Shown here one piece after another: positions 35,101-47,100 of a DNA stretch of 64,000 nt. Made by a program: the position numbers and the translations under genes. The stretch lies in the NCBI GenBank assembly GCA_023213395.1, contig CM041465.1, forward strand, positions 157,053,741 to 157,117,740, in the 5' to 3' direction. The first letter of the stretch is position 1. Every line of letters starts with the position of its first letter. The stretch comes from Cycas panzhihuaensis (Eukaryota > Cycadophyta). The notes below the pieces were generated by a model. The model saw only the letters and a list, made by a program, of their open reading frames with translations, was not told where the DNA came from and searched no databases.

Positions 35101-36374
35101 AGTGTAAGATGTTTCCATATAACTTAAAACTGAAATAGAAACTTGCCAAATGTGCTTGCTTGCTTTATTGTTGTTGTTGCTTTTGTGATGCTTTGTTGTT
35201 GTTACTACTTTTGTGATGATTTATTGTTGTTGTTGCTTTTTTTATGCTTTATGCTATGTGTGCAAATAGAAAAGCATGCTAGATTTAGCAGGGGAACCGG
35301 ATATTGCTTTCGATCCAAGGTTTCCCTTGCTTTAGTACAATGTTTCCAAATATGATTTTGAAAGTTTTAATACAAAATCTATAATGGACTAAAAAGTGGA
35401 TCAAGTTGCCGTTAAAATGATGATTTTTCTAAATCTATATGCATGCTATTTTGCCTTATTTTGTGATTTTTTCACAAAATTTATGAATAATGATAAATAG
35501 GCAATTTTTAGAAATTATAAATATGAAGGCCTAAATGATTAAATCTAAATTTATAACAGAAGGAAAAAGTATTCATAATGTCATTTCTAATAGATTTATG
35601 AAGTCATATTTCAGAAAAGTCACAAAAACTTTTCTGCCCAAAAAAGCACCAAAGCAAAAGCATGCCAGATCAATTGTCTCAGAATCTGGACTTCAATATG
35701 TCAAAAGTTATGTTTTGACATGTATATTAACTTTCCTTTCTTCACCATATATAAAATATGCCAAAAAATTATCTGAAATGCCCTTACAAGGTCCTTTGTG
35801 CAGTTGAGTAGGCAAAATCAGCAACCCTGAGAAAACTGCATAAATATCACTAGCAGGTGGATGAAATTTGATGATATTTATCTTAAAATGATCTTAAGAC
35901 ATAAATGTAATAGATACCTTAATAAAACTTTCAGATCTTCAGCATATAATAGAAGGATTTTAATAGGAAAAGTGCTTTAAATCACTAATCCATAAAATTC
36001 ACCTTTTTTGTCACAGCCAAAATGCACTGTTTCAAGCTGAATATAAAGTTACTCTAGAAGACAAAAATGATCCTCTAGTGAAGATGACCTTGTATACCAA
36101 ATTTTATCAAATTCTGATATGGTTAAATTTTTACAAAAATTTGGGCCTTTAATGCTTTCGAGATTGTTCTGGTAGTTGAACGGCTTCAAAAACCTGTATT
36201 CTTCACCTCTGAATTTCTTCATACATGGACAAAGCATCAACATGTAAAATACTATAATTTTATGCTCTCAAAATGTTAAAAAAGAGGAATGCACTCTCAA
36301 TACTTCACATTGAAGGTGAAGGAGAGGCAAAATGACTCCATACAAGTGGAATGGAGTGAATAGATCCACTTCTA

Positions 36375-36386
36375 GCTCTGATACCA
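36375..36386 (-). other. Primer-binding site of copia D
   Basis: Minus-strand TGGTATCAGAGC, a perfect match to the plant initiator-Met PBS, 2 bp inside the 5' LTR. Confidence 0.95.
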
Positions 36387-36388
36387 CA

Positions 36389-36700
36389 TGAAAGAAGGAT
36401 GGATCTAGGAGATAAATCACTCACATGCACACAATGGCAATGGAGAATGAAAATGAAGATAAAACAAGATATGAGAGCAAGCTTGAAGGTGAGAATGAAT
36501 AATGACTCCCTCCTTGAGATTTCTCCTTTTATTATTGAGGGTGAGCATTAGGGTTAGGATTTTTCCGCCTAATGACATGAACCTAAAATTACATCTAAAT
36601 ACACATAAAGTACATTTCATTAAGAGACTAATGCTAATAATATATCCTAAGGTTACATAATTAATCTACACAAATGACCTTGATACATTAACCTCTTTTA
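36389..36700 (-). repeat. 5' LTR of copia D
   Basis: Plus-strand TGAAAGAAGG to CCTCTTTTA; the outer CA has decayed to TA. It is followed immediately by CATAA (36701-36705). Confidence 0.93.
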
Positions 36701-36705
36701 CATAA

Positions 36706-38976
36706 GCTAGGTAACCGAAAACTCTTAAATGGTGGATACTAGGTTTGTATCTACTCTATGCTTCTTCATGAGTCATCCATATAAAGGCTTTAGAGGTACA
36801 CCTATTAAGTAGATAAATAACAATGCGGACTGCCTCAGCCTAAAATTCATGTCCTAATCTTTTGTCCTTTAACATACACCTAGCCATCCCAATTATGGCA
36901 TGGTTCTTTCTTTTAGCTACCTCATTTTATTGAGTGGTATAAGGATTTGTAAGTGGTCTCTTAATTTAATGATGTGTGTTAAAGGCCTTAAACTCATTTG
37001 AGATGAACTCTCCCCCATTGTCTAATCTTAGGGAAAGTATTTTATATCCACTTTGCCTCTCCATAAAGGTTTTGAAGTCGACAAAGTGTTAGAATGCATT
37101 AGACTTGAACTTTAAGAAGTAGACCCAAGTTTTTCTTGTATAGGTATTAATGAATGTAAGAAAATACCTAGCACCTACTAGTGAAGGTATATCTATGGGA
37201 CCACAAAGATCTATGTAAACTAGCTAGAGTGGTCCTTTTCCTCTATAGCTACCATCTGGAAAACTCTCTATATTGTTTTCTAAGGAGACATCATTCATAA
37301 ATATTTTTATCCACTTCAATGTAAGGTAACTCATTAACCATGTCTATTTTCTTTATGAGTGCTAAGATATTATAATTTGAATGACCAAATCTCTTATGCC
37401 ACATATCACTATTAGACTTGATTGTTGCTCTCAAGGCATAAGTATCTAAAGGAATGAGGACTAGCTTGAAAAGTCTATATTTAGTTATTTTGCCTTTGGC
37501 AACTACCGCATTATTCTTTCTTTTATCCTTAATAGTGCATTCTCCATTGTCAAATATAACTTTGTAATCTTGACCCATTATCTATCCTACTGATAAAAGA
37601 TTCTTTTTCAATGCTGGGACATAAAATACATCATCCAAATATTAGGTTTCTCCTAATTCTATTTGTAGAACTATATTACCTCTTCCAATGGATTCATGAG
37701 AGGTGTCATCACCAAATATAATATAGCCCTTTTTAGTTATGTACATGGTTTGAAATATGTCTTCTTTATGGGTTATATGGGTGGAACAACTGAAATCAAT
37801 ATATCAATTGTCATCTTCTTCCTCATGAGCAATAAAACTGGATAAAAATAGTCGATTGTTCTCCTTTATTTCTATAGCTATATTAGCACTTCCCTTAGTG
37901 GGTGGACCATGCTTGGCAAAACATTTATCTTCTGTGTGACCAACTCTATTGTAAAATGAGCAGTGAAGTGAATCCCTTCTCCCATAACTAAGACTTTCGC
38001 TATGAGGATTGGTTCTATCAATATTGGATGGTCTTCCTCTTTCCAAATATGAGGCTTAATTATCCCTTTGTCTGTTATTGGGATAGTTGAAGTTGGTCCT
38101 TTTAGATTGCATGTCCCCTTGATAATAATGACAACAGTGGTTTGTCCCATGGTTCCATTCTTAACTTTGGTATCGATTTTAGCTAGAATTCCTTTAGTTT
38201 ACTCCTCATCGTCCTTGATATGGTGCTTGATACTTTGGTTACCTTTCTTGGCATATTTCTTATTTAGGGTTTCTTTCTCTCCCCCTTGGGGATTAGTCCC
38301 TAGATTTGAAGGTTCCAACTTATAAGTTTAATTGCATCCTTACCTTGGTTGTAAAGGTATGCTCAAGTAACTCACTTATATTCTTCTTCTCCTCAAATGC
38401 CATCAACATGGCACTTAGTTATTCAGTTTTCAAGGTGCACAAATCCTTTGATGCCTCTATACTAGTTGCCACTAATTTAAACCTTTTTACTTCACCAATA
38501 TACCTTAAGATTCTCTCAATAACTCTTTGTTTAGTTAATGTTTCTCCAAGAGATCTCATCTGATTAGTAAGGTCTTGGACCTTGGTCATGAATTCTATAA
38601 CTAATTTATTAGGCAATATCCTTAGGTTTTTAAATCTACTCCTCAAAGTTTATAGCTTGGATGAAACTACCCCTTTATAAATCAACTATAAGGTGTCCCA
38701 AGCTTCCTTAGATTTTATCACCTCATTTACCCTAGGAAATATATGATCCTCTAGGGTATAAAATATCAATGCAAAGGCCTCATTGTCCTTCTTTATATTC
38801 TCCTTATATGCTAATTTCTCTAGATCTATTGGATTTTATCCTAGTTCTATGTATCTTATTCTCACAATATCCCATATATCTTTGGCAATAAGGATGGGTC
38901 TCATCCTCCTACTCTAGTTCAAGAAATTAGACCCATCAAACTTTAGAATAGTCATGTTGCCAAAATTAGTTGCCAT
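36706..38976 (-). pseudogene. Copia B gag, protease and integrase remnant
   Basis: The gag ATG at 38976 reads MATNFGNMTILKFDGSNFLN then SRRMRPILIAKDIWDIV, closely matching C. The middle reads LRSRFKNLRILPNKLVIEFM and MRSLGETLTKQRVIERIL (38646-38419). The nucleocapsid knuckle near 37960-37915 reads HCSFYNRVGHTEDKCFAK; the first Cys position is weakly preserved. The protease near 37795 reads CYIDFSCSTHITHKE (D-S-G altered to D-F-S). The pre-integrase block is open for 95 codons (37578-37291) with LWHKRFGH-type DMWHKRFGHSNYN. The integrase core is frameshifted, though QWGRVHLK-type relics remain, and ends at the D insertion in FGYLAYAHVP. Confidence 0.85.
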
Positions 38977-39790
38977 TGTATCTCAACTAAAGTCTTAATA
39001 AATATCCTTTGATAAAATGTCCTCAAGGTATAGTTGCCCAAATAAGGTTAATAAAATATCCTTAATGTTATAGTTATCCCAAATAAGATTTTGTAGTTGT
39101 CCCAAATAAAGTTTAATAGTTGTCCCAAAAAGTTTTATAAGTGTCCTAGTCCCTAAAAATTTTTCTAAGTTCTATGGGTCTCTAAGGGAATCCTTCGGTT
39201 GCTATCCTGTCTAGTGATGCCTACCCATAAGTAGTAAACTAGGGACCTAATATACTTATATGTGAGCTCTTAATCTTAATATACCTGATTATGTAGGCTA
39301 CAAAGAAGGTGATAGACCCCCCTAACTTATTTATCCACCTGTGCTAGTCTTATGCTTAGTTATAAATCTAGCAGAGATGACTTTACAACCAAGACACTCA
39401 CCCTCTCCAAGTCTAGTCTTGGTCTCCAAACTCTAGAATTAGACATGTTTCTCACCTCATCTTGCCACCTAATATACCTAATAGTTAGTGGTGTTCCTCA
39501 TCCGATATGAGTAGGCCAAAGCCATGTGTGTGGTGGTAACTTCATGGGTCCTAACTGTTCCCCTTGCAAGGCTAAAAATAAGGAGGTTAATTTGAGTGAT
39601 TATCTTTTTTAATGTGAGATACATAAATATTAATATGATCTTACTTAATTAAGAAATGATTCCTTTTAAAAATAAGAAATAAAAGAAACTTTAATAATAA
39701 GCAATACTAATACTTTTCAAATTAAAAAAATGATAAATGATGCTTTTGAATGAATTTCACTATTAAAATATAAGATAATAACAAAGGAAT
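38977..39790 (-). other. Leader of copia B with conserved block
   Basis: Noncoding. The 39130-39575 part aligns with the C leader block (22617-23075, reversed) and the E block (50745-51240). The remainder is AT-rich. The element's 5' LTR is missing; the leader stops where G begins. Confidence 0.6.
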
Positions 39791-39794
39791 AAGA

Positions 39795-40276
39795 TGAAAA
39801 TATTCCTATTTATTTGAAGCAAGTCATAACTACATTTGAACCACACTTTGTTGAAGACTACATGGAAAGAACAAAGATGCAAGTTCATGACCATATCAAG
39901 GATGAAGATAAAGATATAAGGCATGCATTCAATCACCTTTCCAAAGTATTCGTAAAGTATTTATACCACAAGTTCAAAGAGAAGTTGAAGACAAACGTGA
40001 TGAACATTAAGAGGGAGTATGTTAGGGTTAATGTTCCTCACCTAACTCCTACCTTAGGAACATATGAAGTACACACATATTCATGGTAAGTTAAGGTAAT
40101 GTTATTTTATTATACATTGTTATTATTTTAATATTTTGTCATTATTTTATATTATTTTAAATTTAGAGGTTGAGGAGGGTTCTCTCCTTCCTCCTAAATA
40201 TATATTTTATGGGGTTCAAAACCCTGGTGTTCATAAACATCACCTTCAACAAAGGATCTTTGGATGTACTCTTCCA
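39795..40276 (+). mobile_element. G: truncated 3' end of an A/F-family element
   Basis: The stretch CACAAGTTCAAAGAGAAG through GAACATTAAGAGGGAGTA just before 40020 matches the end of the A/F interior next to the PPT, and 40020-40276 matches the A/F LTR in outline. Orientation is plus, opposite to A and F. The 5' part is missing. A 91-codon open frame across it (39814-40089) is not recognised as a protein. Confidence 0.65.
40020..40276 (+). repeat. LTR of remnant G
   Basis: Begins TGTTAGGGTTAATG after the purine tract AAGAGGGAGTA and ends near CTTCCA. It has the stem GGTGTTCATAAACATCACC where A and F have GGTGTCTAAAGACACC. It is about 70-100 bp shorter than the A and F LTRs. Confidence 0.6.
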
Positions 40277-40659
40277 TAACAGATTGAATCTTCAAGATCT
40301 AAATCAATATGCATATAATTAAATAAACTTAAGAAAGAAAATCACACATATACAAAGCACAATATATAATGCAAGTTTATTACAAGTAAATTGGTCACAT
40401 TGTGCATCTCTATTTCGATAAAGCTTATGCAAGTAATAATATCTAATGTGTATACAAATCATAGGGCATGGGCTTAATTTATAAGCAAACCACCTTAAAA
40501 ATACAATGAACTCATTGGATGATGTATTGGTAAAGGAGGTGGACCCCAACTAATATTTATATTATAATTAAATTTCAATAAGGGATCACACATTACATTA
40601 CATAATGATAAATGTATGTAAATTAAAAAGTAATGAAAATGTCATTACATGTTTTAACA
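40277..40659 (-). repeat. 3' LTR of copia E
   Basis: On the minus strand it starts TGTTAAAACATGTAATGAC and matches 58469 to 58086. The far end (AACAGATTGAATC on plus) is decayed. Confidence 0.85.
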
Positions 40660-41025
40660 CCTTCCCTTAAAAATAACTTCCTTACATCTGATGTTGAGGT
40701 CATGACAAAACCATTCAAACTTTGGTTTATCAAGCACTTTAGTGAAGATGTCTGCAACATTGTCCTTAGTTAATCGGTAAACATAGTTAATGAAGTCATT
40801 GAAAGGTTGCTTCAAGAGAACTTCTTTTATAAGCTTTCCATTCAAGAAGGTGTTTTTCAATACCAAATGAGTTTTATGATGCTCAATAGTGCCATTGACA
40901 TGAAATTTTGTTTTATAAAACCTTCTATAGTCAACTATCTTCATTTTAGGTGGCACATCTATTAGCTCCCATATTTCATTTTTCAGGATGGAATTCATCT
41001 CCTCATCCATAACTACTGTCCACAT
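40654..41025 (-). pseudogene. Copia E RT start fused in frame to RNase H end
   Basis: A 123-codon open frame. The first part is the RT entry: MWTVVMDEEMNSILKNEIWE, then FYKTKFHVNGTIEHHKTHLV, and NTFLNGKLIKEVLLKQPFND, which corresponds to the AFLNG-x-L-EEV block. It then jumps directly to VYRLTKDNVADIFTKVLDK, PKFEWFCHDLNI, the extreme C-terminus of RNase H. Roughly 400 residues (rest of RT, connection and most of RNase H) are missing, yet the frame is kept. The first catalytic Asp region is also decayed. The frame ends at the LTR edge. It is a deletion derivative, not an enzyme. Confidence 0.85.
40660..40672 (-). other. Polypurine tract of copia E
   Basis: On the minus strand TTTTAAGGGAAGG lies directly before the LTR start TGTTAAAAC. 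Confidence 0.75.
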
Positions 41026-42800
41026 TTAGTCTTTAACTACCTCCTCAAATGTTGAAGGCACAACAGTTTTTAAGACATATGTCATTAGGGCAAGCTTGGT
41101 AGAGTGTCTTATTTTTTACGTTATTTTGGTAGTTATGGGTGGAGGAGTAGCATCCTTTAATAATTATTGGACCCACTTAGGAGGTGGTTGAACATTGGTG
41201 GCTTCCACCTGAAGGTCATCAACTAAAATAGTTGGCATGGATGTGCTAGCATGTGATGTAGATATTAAGGCTACTAAGGTTGAAGATAAACCTAGTATAT
41301 AGGAGGATGTAGGTATTAATGACTCCAAAATTAGTGCAAGAGGCACTTCAGGTATACAAACATCATCTTCTACTATAAATTAAAGTTGTGTGGGATCTAA
41401 GTCCTAAGTATATTTAGCAGATATTACATTCCAAGTAGTGTAGACTTGATTTCCAATAATGTCAAATACCTTGTAGTCTTTATAACCAAGTATATAGCCA
41501 AGGAATATTTACTTAAAGATTTTGTCATCGAACTTATTTCTATTCTCCTTAGGAACTAGTTTATAGGTTGTGTATCTAAAGGTCTTTAAGCGAGTACTTA
41601 TTAGTTTAAGTCCTAACTAAGCCTCCTTAATAAGGATGTTCTTGACTGTAATAGTGGGACTTTTGTTTACTATATAGGTAGCAGCCGCAATGGCATCAAC
41701 CCAAAATCTTATAATAAGATTGGTAATACCTAACATAGCTTTCACTTTATTTGCCAATGTTTGATTCAATCTCTCTACTATACCACTTTATTAAGGTCTA
41801 TAAGGTGCTGAGAATTAACATTCAATTCTATATTACTTGTAGAAATTGATGAATTACTTTGATATATACTCTCCTCCATTATCAGATCTTAAGATTTTAA
41901 TACTCATACTGCTTTTATTCTCTACCTCAACTTTAAATTTCTTTAATTTATCAAGGGCTTGGTACTTATTCCTTAGGAAGTAGACCCATACTTTTCTAGA
42001 ATAGTCATCTATAAATGTCATGAAAAACATACTACCATTGAGAAATTGAATGGACATAGGCCCATAAATATCTAAGTGGAACAATTCTAATGGTTCAGAG
42101 GCTCACCATGTATTCTTGGATGGGAATGTTTCTCTTTGTTATTTTCCTGCTAGGCAAGCCTCATAAATATAATTGCTTCTCTTAATCTTAAGAAGTCTAT
42201 ATACCGTATGAAGCCTAGGCATGAGATTTAAACTCTTCATATTTAGGTGACCAAGGCATTGATACCATAGGTGGTCTTTAGCACTACTTGAGGTAGATTT
42301 TTCATCAAAATAGGAGCAATCACCTTATTCTTGGAAAAGAGATGGATCTTCTACCATAATTTCTTTCCTCTTGTCAAGTTGGGTATTCTGAGCCATTAAA
42401 TAGGATTCTATTGGTGGATTAGTAGTGAGGGGAACTATATCAAGCTTGTATAAGCCACTATCTTCATGTTCTATTACCATAAGTTGTCCAATAGCATGAT
42501 TAGTGATAGTATAGATTTCTTAACTAAAGAGGACATCTAGGTTCTGCTTGTCAATTTGATTGACAGAGAGTAGGATCATCTTCATGTCTAGGACTAAGAA
42601 TACATTATTAATGTGGTATTAGATTTTGGAATCCTTTTAAGAAATTGGATCCCTTCCAATTTTAGCCATATCATGGGTAAGGTTATCTCTAAATATGACC
42701 TGTTTAAGTGATGATTAGATAAGTTTCATCCAGCATGTCTTTCATGCCAGTCATGTGGTGTGTGGCACCTAAATTAAGTAACCAAGAATTATCATGATGT
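41026..42800 (-). pseudogene. Copia E protease and integrase remnant
   Basis: The protease near 42790-42730 reads WLLNLGATHHMTGMKDMLDE, with D-S-G altered to N-L-G. The integrase core reads FHLDIYGPMSIQFLNGS, FIDDYSRKVWVYFLRNKYQ, and ILRSDNGGEYISK (42084-41854), keeping both Asp positions. VERLNQTLANKVKAMLGI then keeps the Glu, after a frameshift near 41800. The C-terminal part reads FLGYILGYKDYKVFD, followed by a Ser/Pro/Thr-rich linker (41346-41164) and PPPKWVQ. Stops occur throughout. Confidence 0.85.
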
Positions 42801-44052
42801 TAAGATGATAAAGCCATAAAGAATGGGTTTTAGGAGGAGGGATCTTGAGTGTCTACCACATTACCTCCTTACTTAGAATTAAGGTTATTCCTTGGAATTC
42901 TTGGTAGGAAATGATATCTATTTTATTGACATTGGTTCTAATTTTGTCTTTGATTTCAATTCTGTTGATACAATTGGCTTGGTTGCTAGTATGTTGGCCC
43001 TCCTTGTGGATAAATAAGGCCTCCTTGTTGAGGAATAGGGCCTCCTTATTAGAAATAAGGGGCTTCTTATTAAAGGGTTAGGCCTCCTAGTTAAAAACTA
43101 AGTCCTCCTTATTGATAGGTAGGTCCTCCTTATTGAAAGTATGGGGCTCCTTATTAGAAGTTAGAACTATCTTATTGATAGCTAGGTCCTCAGCTTGTCT
43201 TCTCCTACAATCAACAATTAGATGGTTATTTTTCCCACAATATATATAAGTGACATTTAGTTTACGTTATTGATTTCTTTGTAGTTGAAGTTGTTATTGT
43301 TGATGAGGTTGTTAAGGCTTTTGAACCTATTGGGAGGAAGTTCCAACTTATTGTGGTTATTGTTGAGTTGGCAACTAGCTTGTTTTTAGTGATATATCCA
43401 AAGAGTCAAGTTATTAAGCAAGATTTTATAGATGATTTGACTGTTGAGTTGGTTGTTGAATAGTCTTATTCCTCTTTGAATTCCTAACTATAAATACAAG
43501 GGTCGAGTTAGAGGTAGTTACTACTCCTTAGCAGTTGAGGATATTCTCTTCTCTTAGTTAAAGTCCTTCAAATATGATGAAGTCTATTTTGGTATAGTTG
43601 TTATAAAGTTTAGATACAAAGATATTGTATTCTATAGAAAGGATATTAAGGATGTCAGACACTAAGTCATAATCTGAAGGAGATTCACCAAGGATTATAA
43701 GTTGGTTTCTTATTATTTTGACCTCAATTAAGTGGGAGGTAGTATTTCCAGTAAAAGGTATTCCAAACAAGCTTGCCTTTAAGGTTAAGGATCTTAATTC
43801 ATCTTTCCTCTCATAGAGGGAGTATAAGGTGCTCCAAGCTTCATGAGAGGTTTGGGCAGTTTCTATAGTTTGATCCACTTAATCTTCTACAACTAAGTGG
43901 GGGAATGATCGGCCTATATTATCCTTAGCTTTAAAGTTATCTAAGGTAATTGGATCAAGTGGGATGATAATGGTGGGATCATTTGGATCTTGAGTAGGTT
44001 TAGGTAAAGGAATGTCACTATTGACACAACTCCAAAAATCATTTATGATGAA
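42801..44052 (-). pseudogene. Copia E gag remnant
   Basis: The best block, at 43878-43558, reads DQTIETAQTSHEAWSTLYSL, then YERKDELRSLTLKASLFGIP and LGESPSDYDLVSDILNILS, a clear UBN2-type copia gag. Upstream, IIPLDPITLDNFKAKDNIGR continues to the LINE2 insertion point. A zinc knuckle near 43235-43195 reads YIYCGKNNHLIVDC; the first Cys position is Tyr or displaced. After it comes a repetitive linker (43009-43170). The gag start itself lies at or beyond the LINE2 junction and cannot be placed. Confidence 0.8.
43009..43170 (-). repeat. 24-27-bp tandem repeat in the E gag-protease linker
   Basis: About six imperfect units of CCTCCTTATT(G/A) with spacer. On the minus strand, in the zinc-knuckle frame, they encode repeats of the form NKEALF/NKEDLP. 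The period is a multiple of three, so copy number could vary without frameshift. The repeat lies just C-terminal to the nucleocapsid. Confidence 0.75.
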
Positions 44053-44159
44053 AACGTTCTTAACTTTTTTTTTTTATAAGGTAAAATAATATTGAAGGGG
44101 TTTTAACTAGGTCCCCAAACCTTGTACATCGAGGCCCAACGGCTTAGAAGAGATGACCA

Positions 44160-47100
44160 TGACAGGCCCATGGTCTAGCCCAAAATAACAGGATTCCTCT
44201 CAGCCCCCCCTATCTGCCTCCCCAAAATATGCGTCAATCCTAACCAGTCTTAGTAGCTCTTCCAGGTAGTCCTCCTTCCAGATCTTAGTTCTTTTATTTA
44301 TCATGGCCCAATTTGCCAGCCAATCTGCTCCTAAATTCCCTTCCCTATAGGTATGCTAGATCGGGACATCAATTTTGGAACTCAAAACATCTTGTACATC
44401 TCTGATAATATCTATATTTTCCCACCCAGGGTCTACCTCCCCCCTTAAGTATTTTATCACATATATAGAATCGCCTTCTACGATCACCTTCTGAACTCCC
44501 TCCTCGTCCATCAGAGTTATCGCCCTTTACATGGCCCGTGCCTCAGCTTTTTGGTTCGATTGGAGTCTAAAATACTCTGTGAAATCCCAATTCAAGTTTC
44601 CCAAGTGATCCCTATAGAGTCCTCCCCCCCTTGCCTCTCCGGGATTACCTTTGGCAGCTCCGTTAAAGTTAATTTTACCCCAGGTTATATCTGGAGGGCT
44701 CCATTTGATTGCTCTCATCCTCTCTCTACCTCCCTTCGAAAGACCTATTTCCCATTCCTCAAGGATGCCTTCTTCCCCCTTGGGAATCCTGTCCTCCTAG
44801 GGGGGAACCAGCATTTCTAAAATACCCTTCCTGATCTCAGCGAGCATAATCACGTTGTCTGCCTCTTTACCCTAAAAAATTCTCCTGTTATGTTCCTTCC
44901 AGATATTCCAAGAGCCTACCAGGAGGATCATCTTCCAAAGGCTAGCAAGTGTTTTGCTCTTGAATGGAGAATCCCAAGCTATCCACTGATCTTTTAGAGA
45001 TTTAGATGCAACCCAAGCTAAACCCAACCTGGACTAAATTTCGTTCTAGATTCCTGAGGCATAAGGGCAATGAATACAACGGTGGTCCAGGGACTCAGCT
45101 TCCACCTTGCATAGAACGCATATATTCACCAGCTGGAAGCCCCGCTTCAGGAGGTTATCCATTGTAAGGATTTTACTTTGTAAGCATAACCACCAAAAGG
45201 CAATGATCTTTGGGATAATCCCTATCTTCCAAACCCCAGCCAGCAAATCATTCCTAGCCTAGCCTTCCCTATTCATCATCAGCTTATAACCATCTTTAAC
45301 CGTATATGAACCCTTTGATGAAAGGGGCCAAACTAGAGTATCAGGAAGGGACAACTTCAGAATGTACTAGTTTTCTAAAACCACCTTCACTCTATGAATC
45401 TCCTCCTCAAGACCTTGTAGCTCCTCAAACGATCTCCATCGCCTATCCTTACCCTGCCCCACCCAGTAATGCTTAACAAGAGCCCCAAATCTATTCTCAC
45501 AATCCCTCTTCATGATGCCAATATTTGGCATCTCCTCTAATTTGGAGTGTTCACACCATTTGTCTTCCCAGAATCTTATACTTTCTCCATCCCCCAATTT
45601 CCAACGCATTCCTTCTCGCAAGAATGACTGCATAGACCGGATGGCCCTCCATATAGAGGAGCCCTCAAGGCAAAACTCCTCCTCCATCAGGAAATGTTTA
45701 TCTCTTAAGTATTTCCTTGCTATGATTCTCCCCCAGACCGACCCAGCTTCTTTAGTAAGTCTCCACCCCGTTTTGGCCAAAAGAGCTTCATTAAAAAGGC
45801 CCAGCCTTCAAACATTAAGACCTCCTGCCCATTTAGGCTTACAAACCTTCTCCCATGACACCAGATGAACTCTTTTTTTATCTTTGGCCCCAAACCAAAG
45901 AAATCTCTTTATAATGCCCTCTAAAGTAGAGATAATGTTGCCCGGCATCTTAAATGCAACCATTTGATAAACTAGAATGCTCTGAAGAGAGGCCACCACT
46001 AACTAAATCTTCCCAGCCTAGCTAAGAAGTGCCCCTTTCTAGCCTGCCAATTTCCTATTCAATCTACTCAAAATGGGGTCCCACAGATTCTTCTCCATCT
46101 TACCCACTAAGAGAGGCATGCCCAGGTATGAGGCAGGGAGCAGTCTTCTGGAAATCTCCAATATCCTGCTAAGCCTTCACTGCTGCCTCTCTGTTGTATT
46201 GATAAAGAAGATTAAGCTCTTATCCCAATTGATTCTTTGGTTGGTAGCCCTTTCATATACCTGAAGACCTACTTTTAAGGCCCTGGCCTCCCCCAGGGAG
46301 GCCCTACACAAAAAGATGTTGTCGTCAACAAACTGGTGATGCACAATATTGTCCAAATTGGAAGATGCCTTCAGGCCTGTTATCCACCCAATCCACTGGG
46401 CCTCCATTGTAGCCTGCCGTAATAATTCTGCCATAATAATAAAGAGGAAGGGAAAAAGGGGGTCACCTTGTCTTAAACCCTTGGATCTGGAAAAGAAGGG
46501 TGTCGACCACCCGTTTATAATCACTGAAAAAGAGACCCTGGATATGCAACATCTTAACCAGTCCCTCCAGATCCCCCCAAAACCAAATGCCTCTAGGCAG
46601 TCTAGCAGACAGTCCCAAGCCACCCAGTTGTAGGCCTTGGACATGTCTGTTTTAATTATCATACCTGCTTCCTTATGATGAAGAGTCGAATGCAGGGTTT
46701 CGTGGACAGTAATAATACCATCCGTAATTTGTCTTCCCTTGACAAATCCATCTTGATTTGGTGAAATGATTTCTGGCAGGGTCTCCCTAAGATGATTTGC
46801 TAACACTTTAGCCAAAATCTTATATTTCACATTACAGAGGCTGATCAGTTTAAAATCTTCCAACACTTCCACTCCCTCCTTCTTCGGGATCAAGACCAAA
46901 AAGGTAGCCTGCCACTCTTTTAGAATTGTCTGCCTGAGAAAGAATTCATTTAACGCCAATATTAGGTCATCCTTGATTATCTCCCAATATTCTTGAAAAA
47001 ATCTGGGAGGAAACCCATTCGGCCCTGGGGCCTTATCCCTACCCATTTTGAATAAGGCGTTCTCGATTTCTTCCTGAGAAAAAGGTTCTATCAGTTTACT

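Noticed and set aside
39814-40089. 91-codon plus-strand open frame across the G remnant
   Set aside because: It runs across the PPT and into the LTR, so it cannot be an original element protein; no domain seen.
46349-46633. Plus-strand open frame opposite the LINE2 RT
   Set aside because: Shadow of a conserved RT core on the other strand; no motif of its own. The same applies to the many plus-strand frames over LINE1 (10919-16678) and LINE2 (44551-50495).
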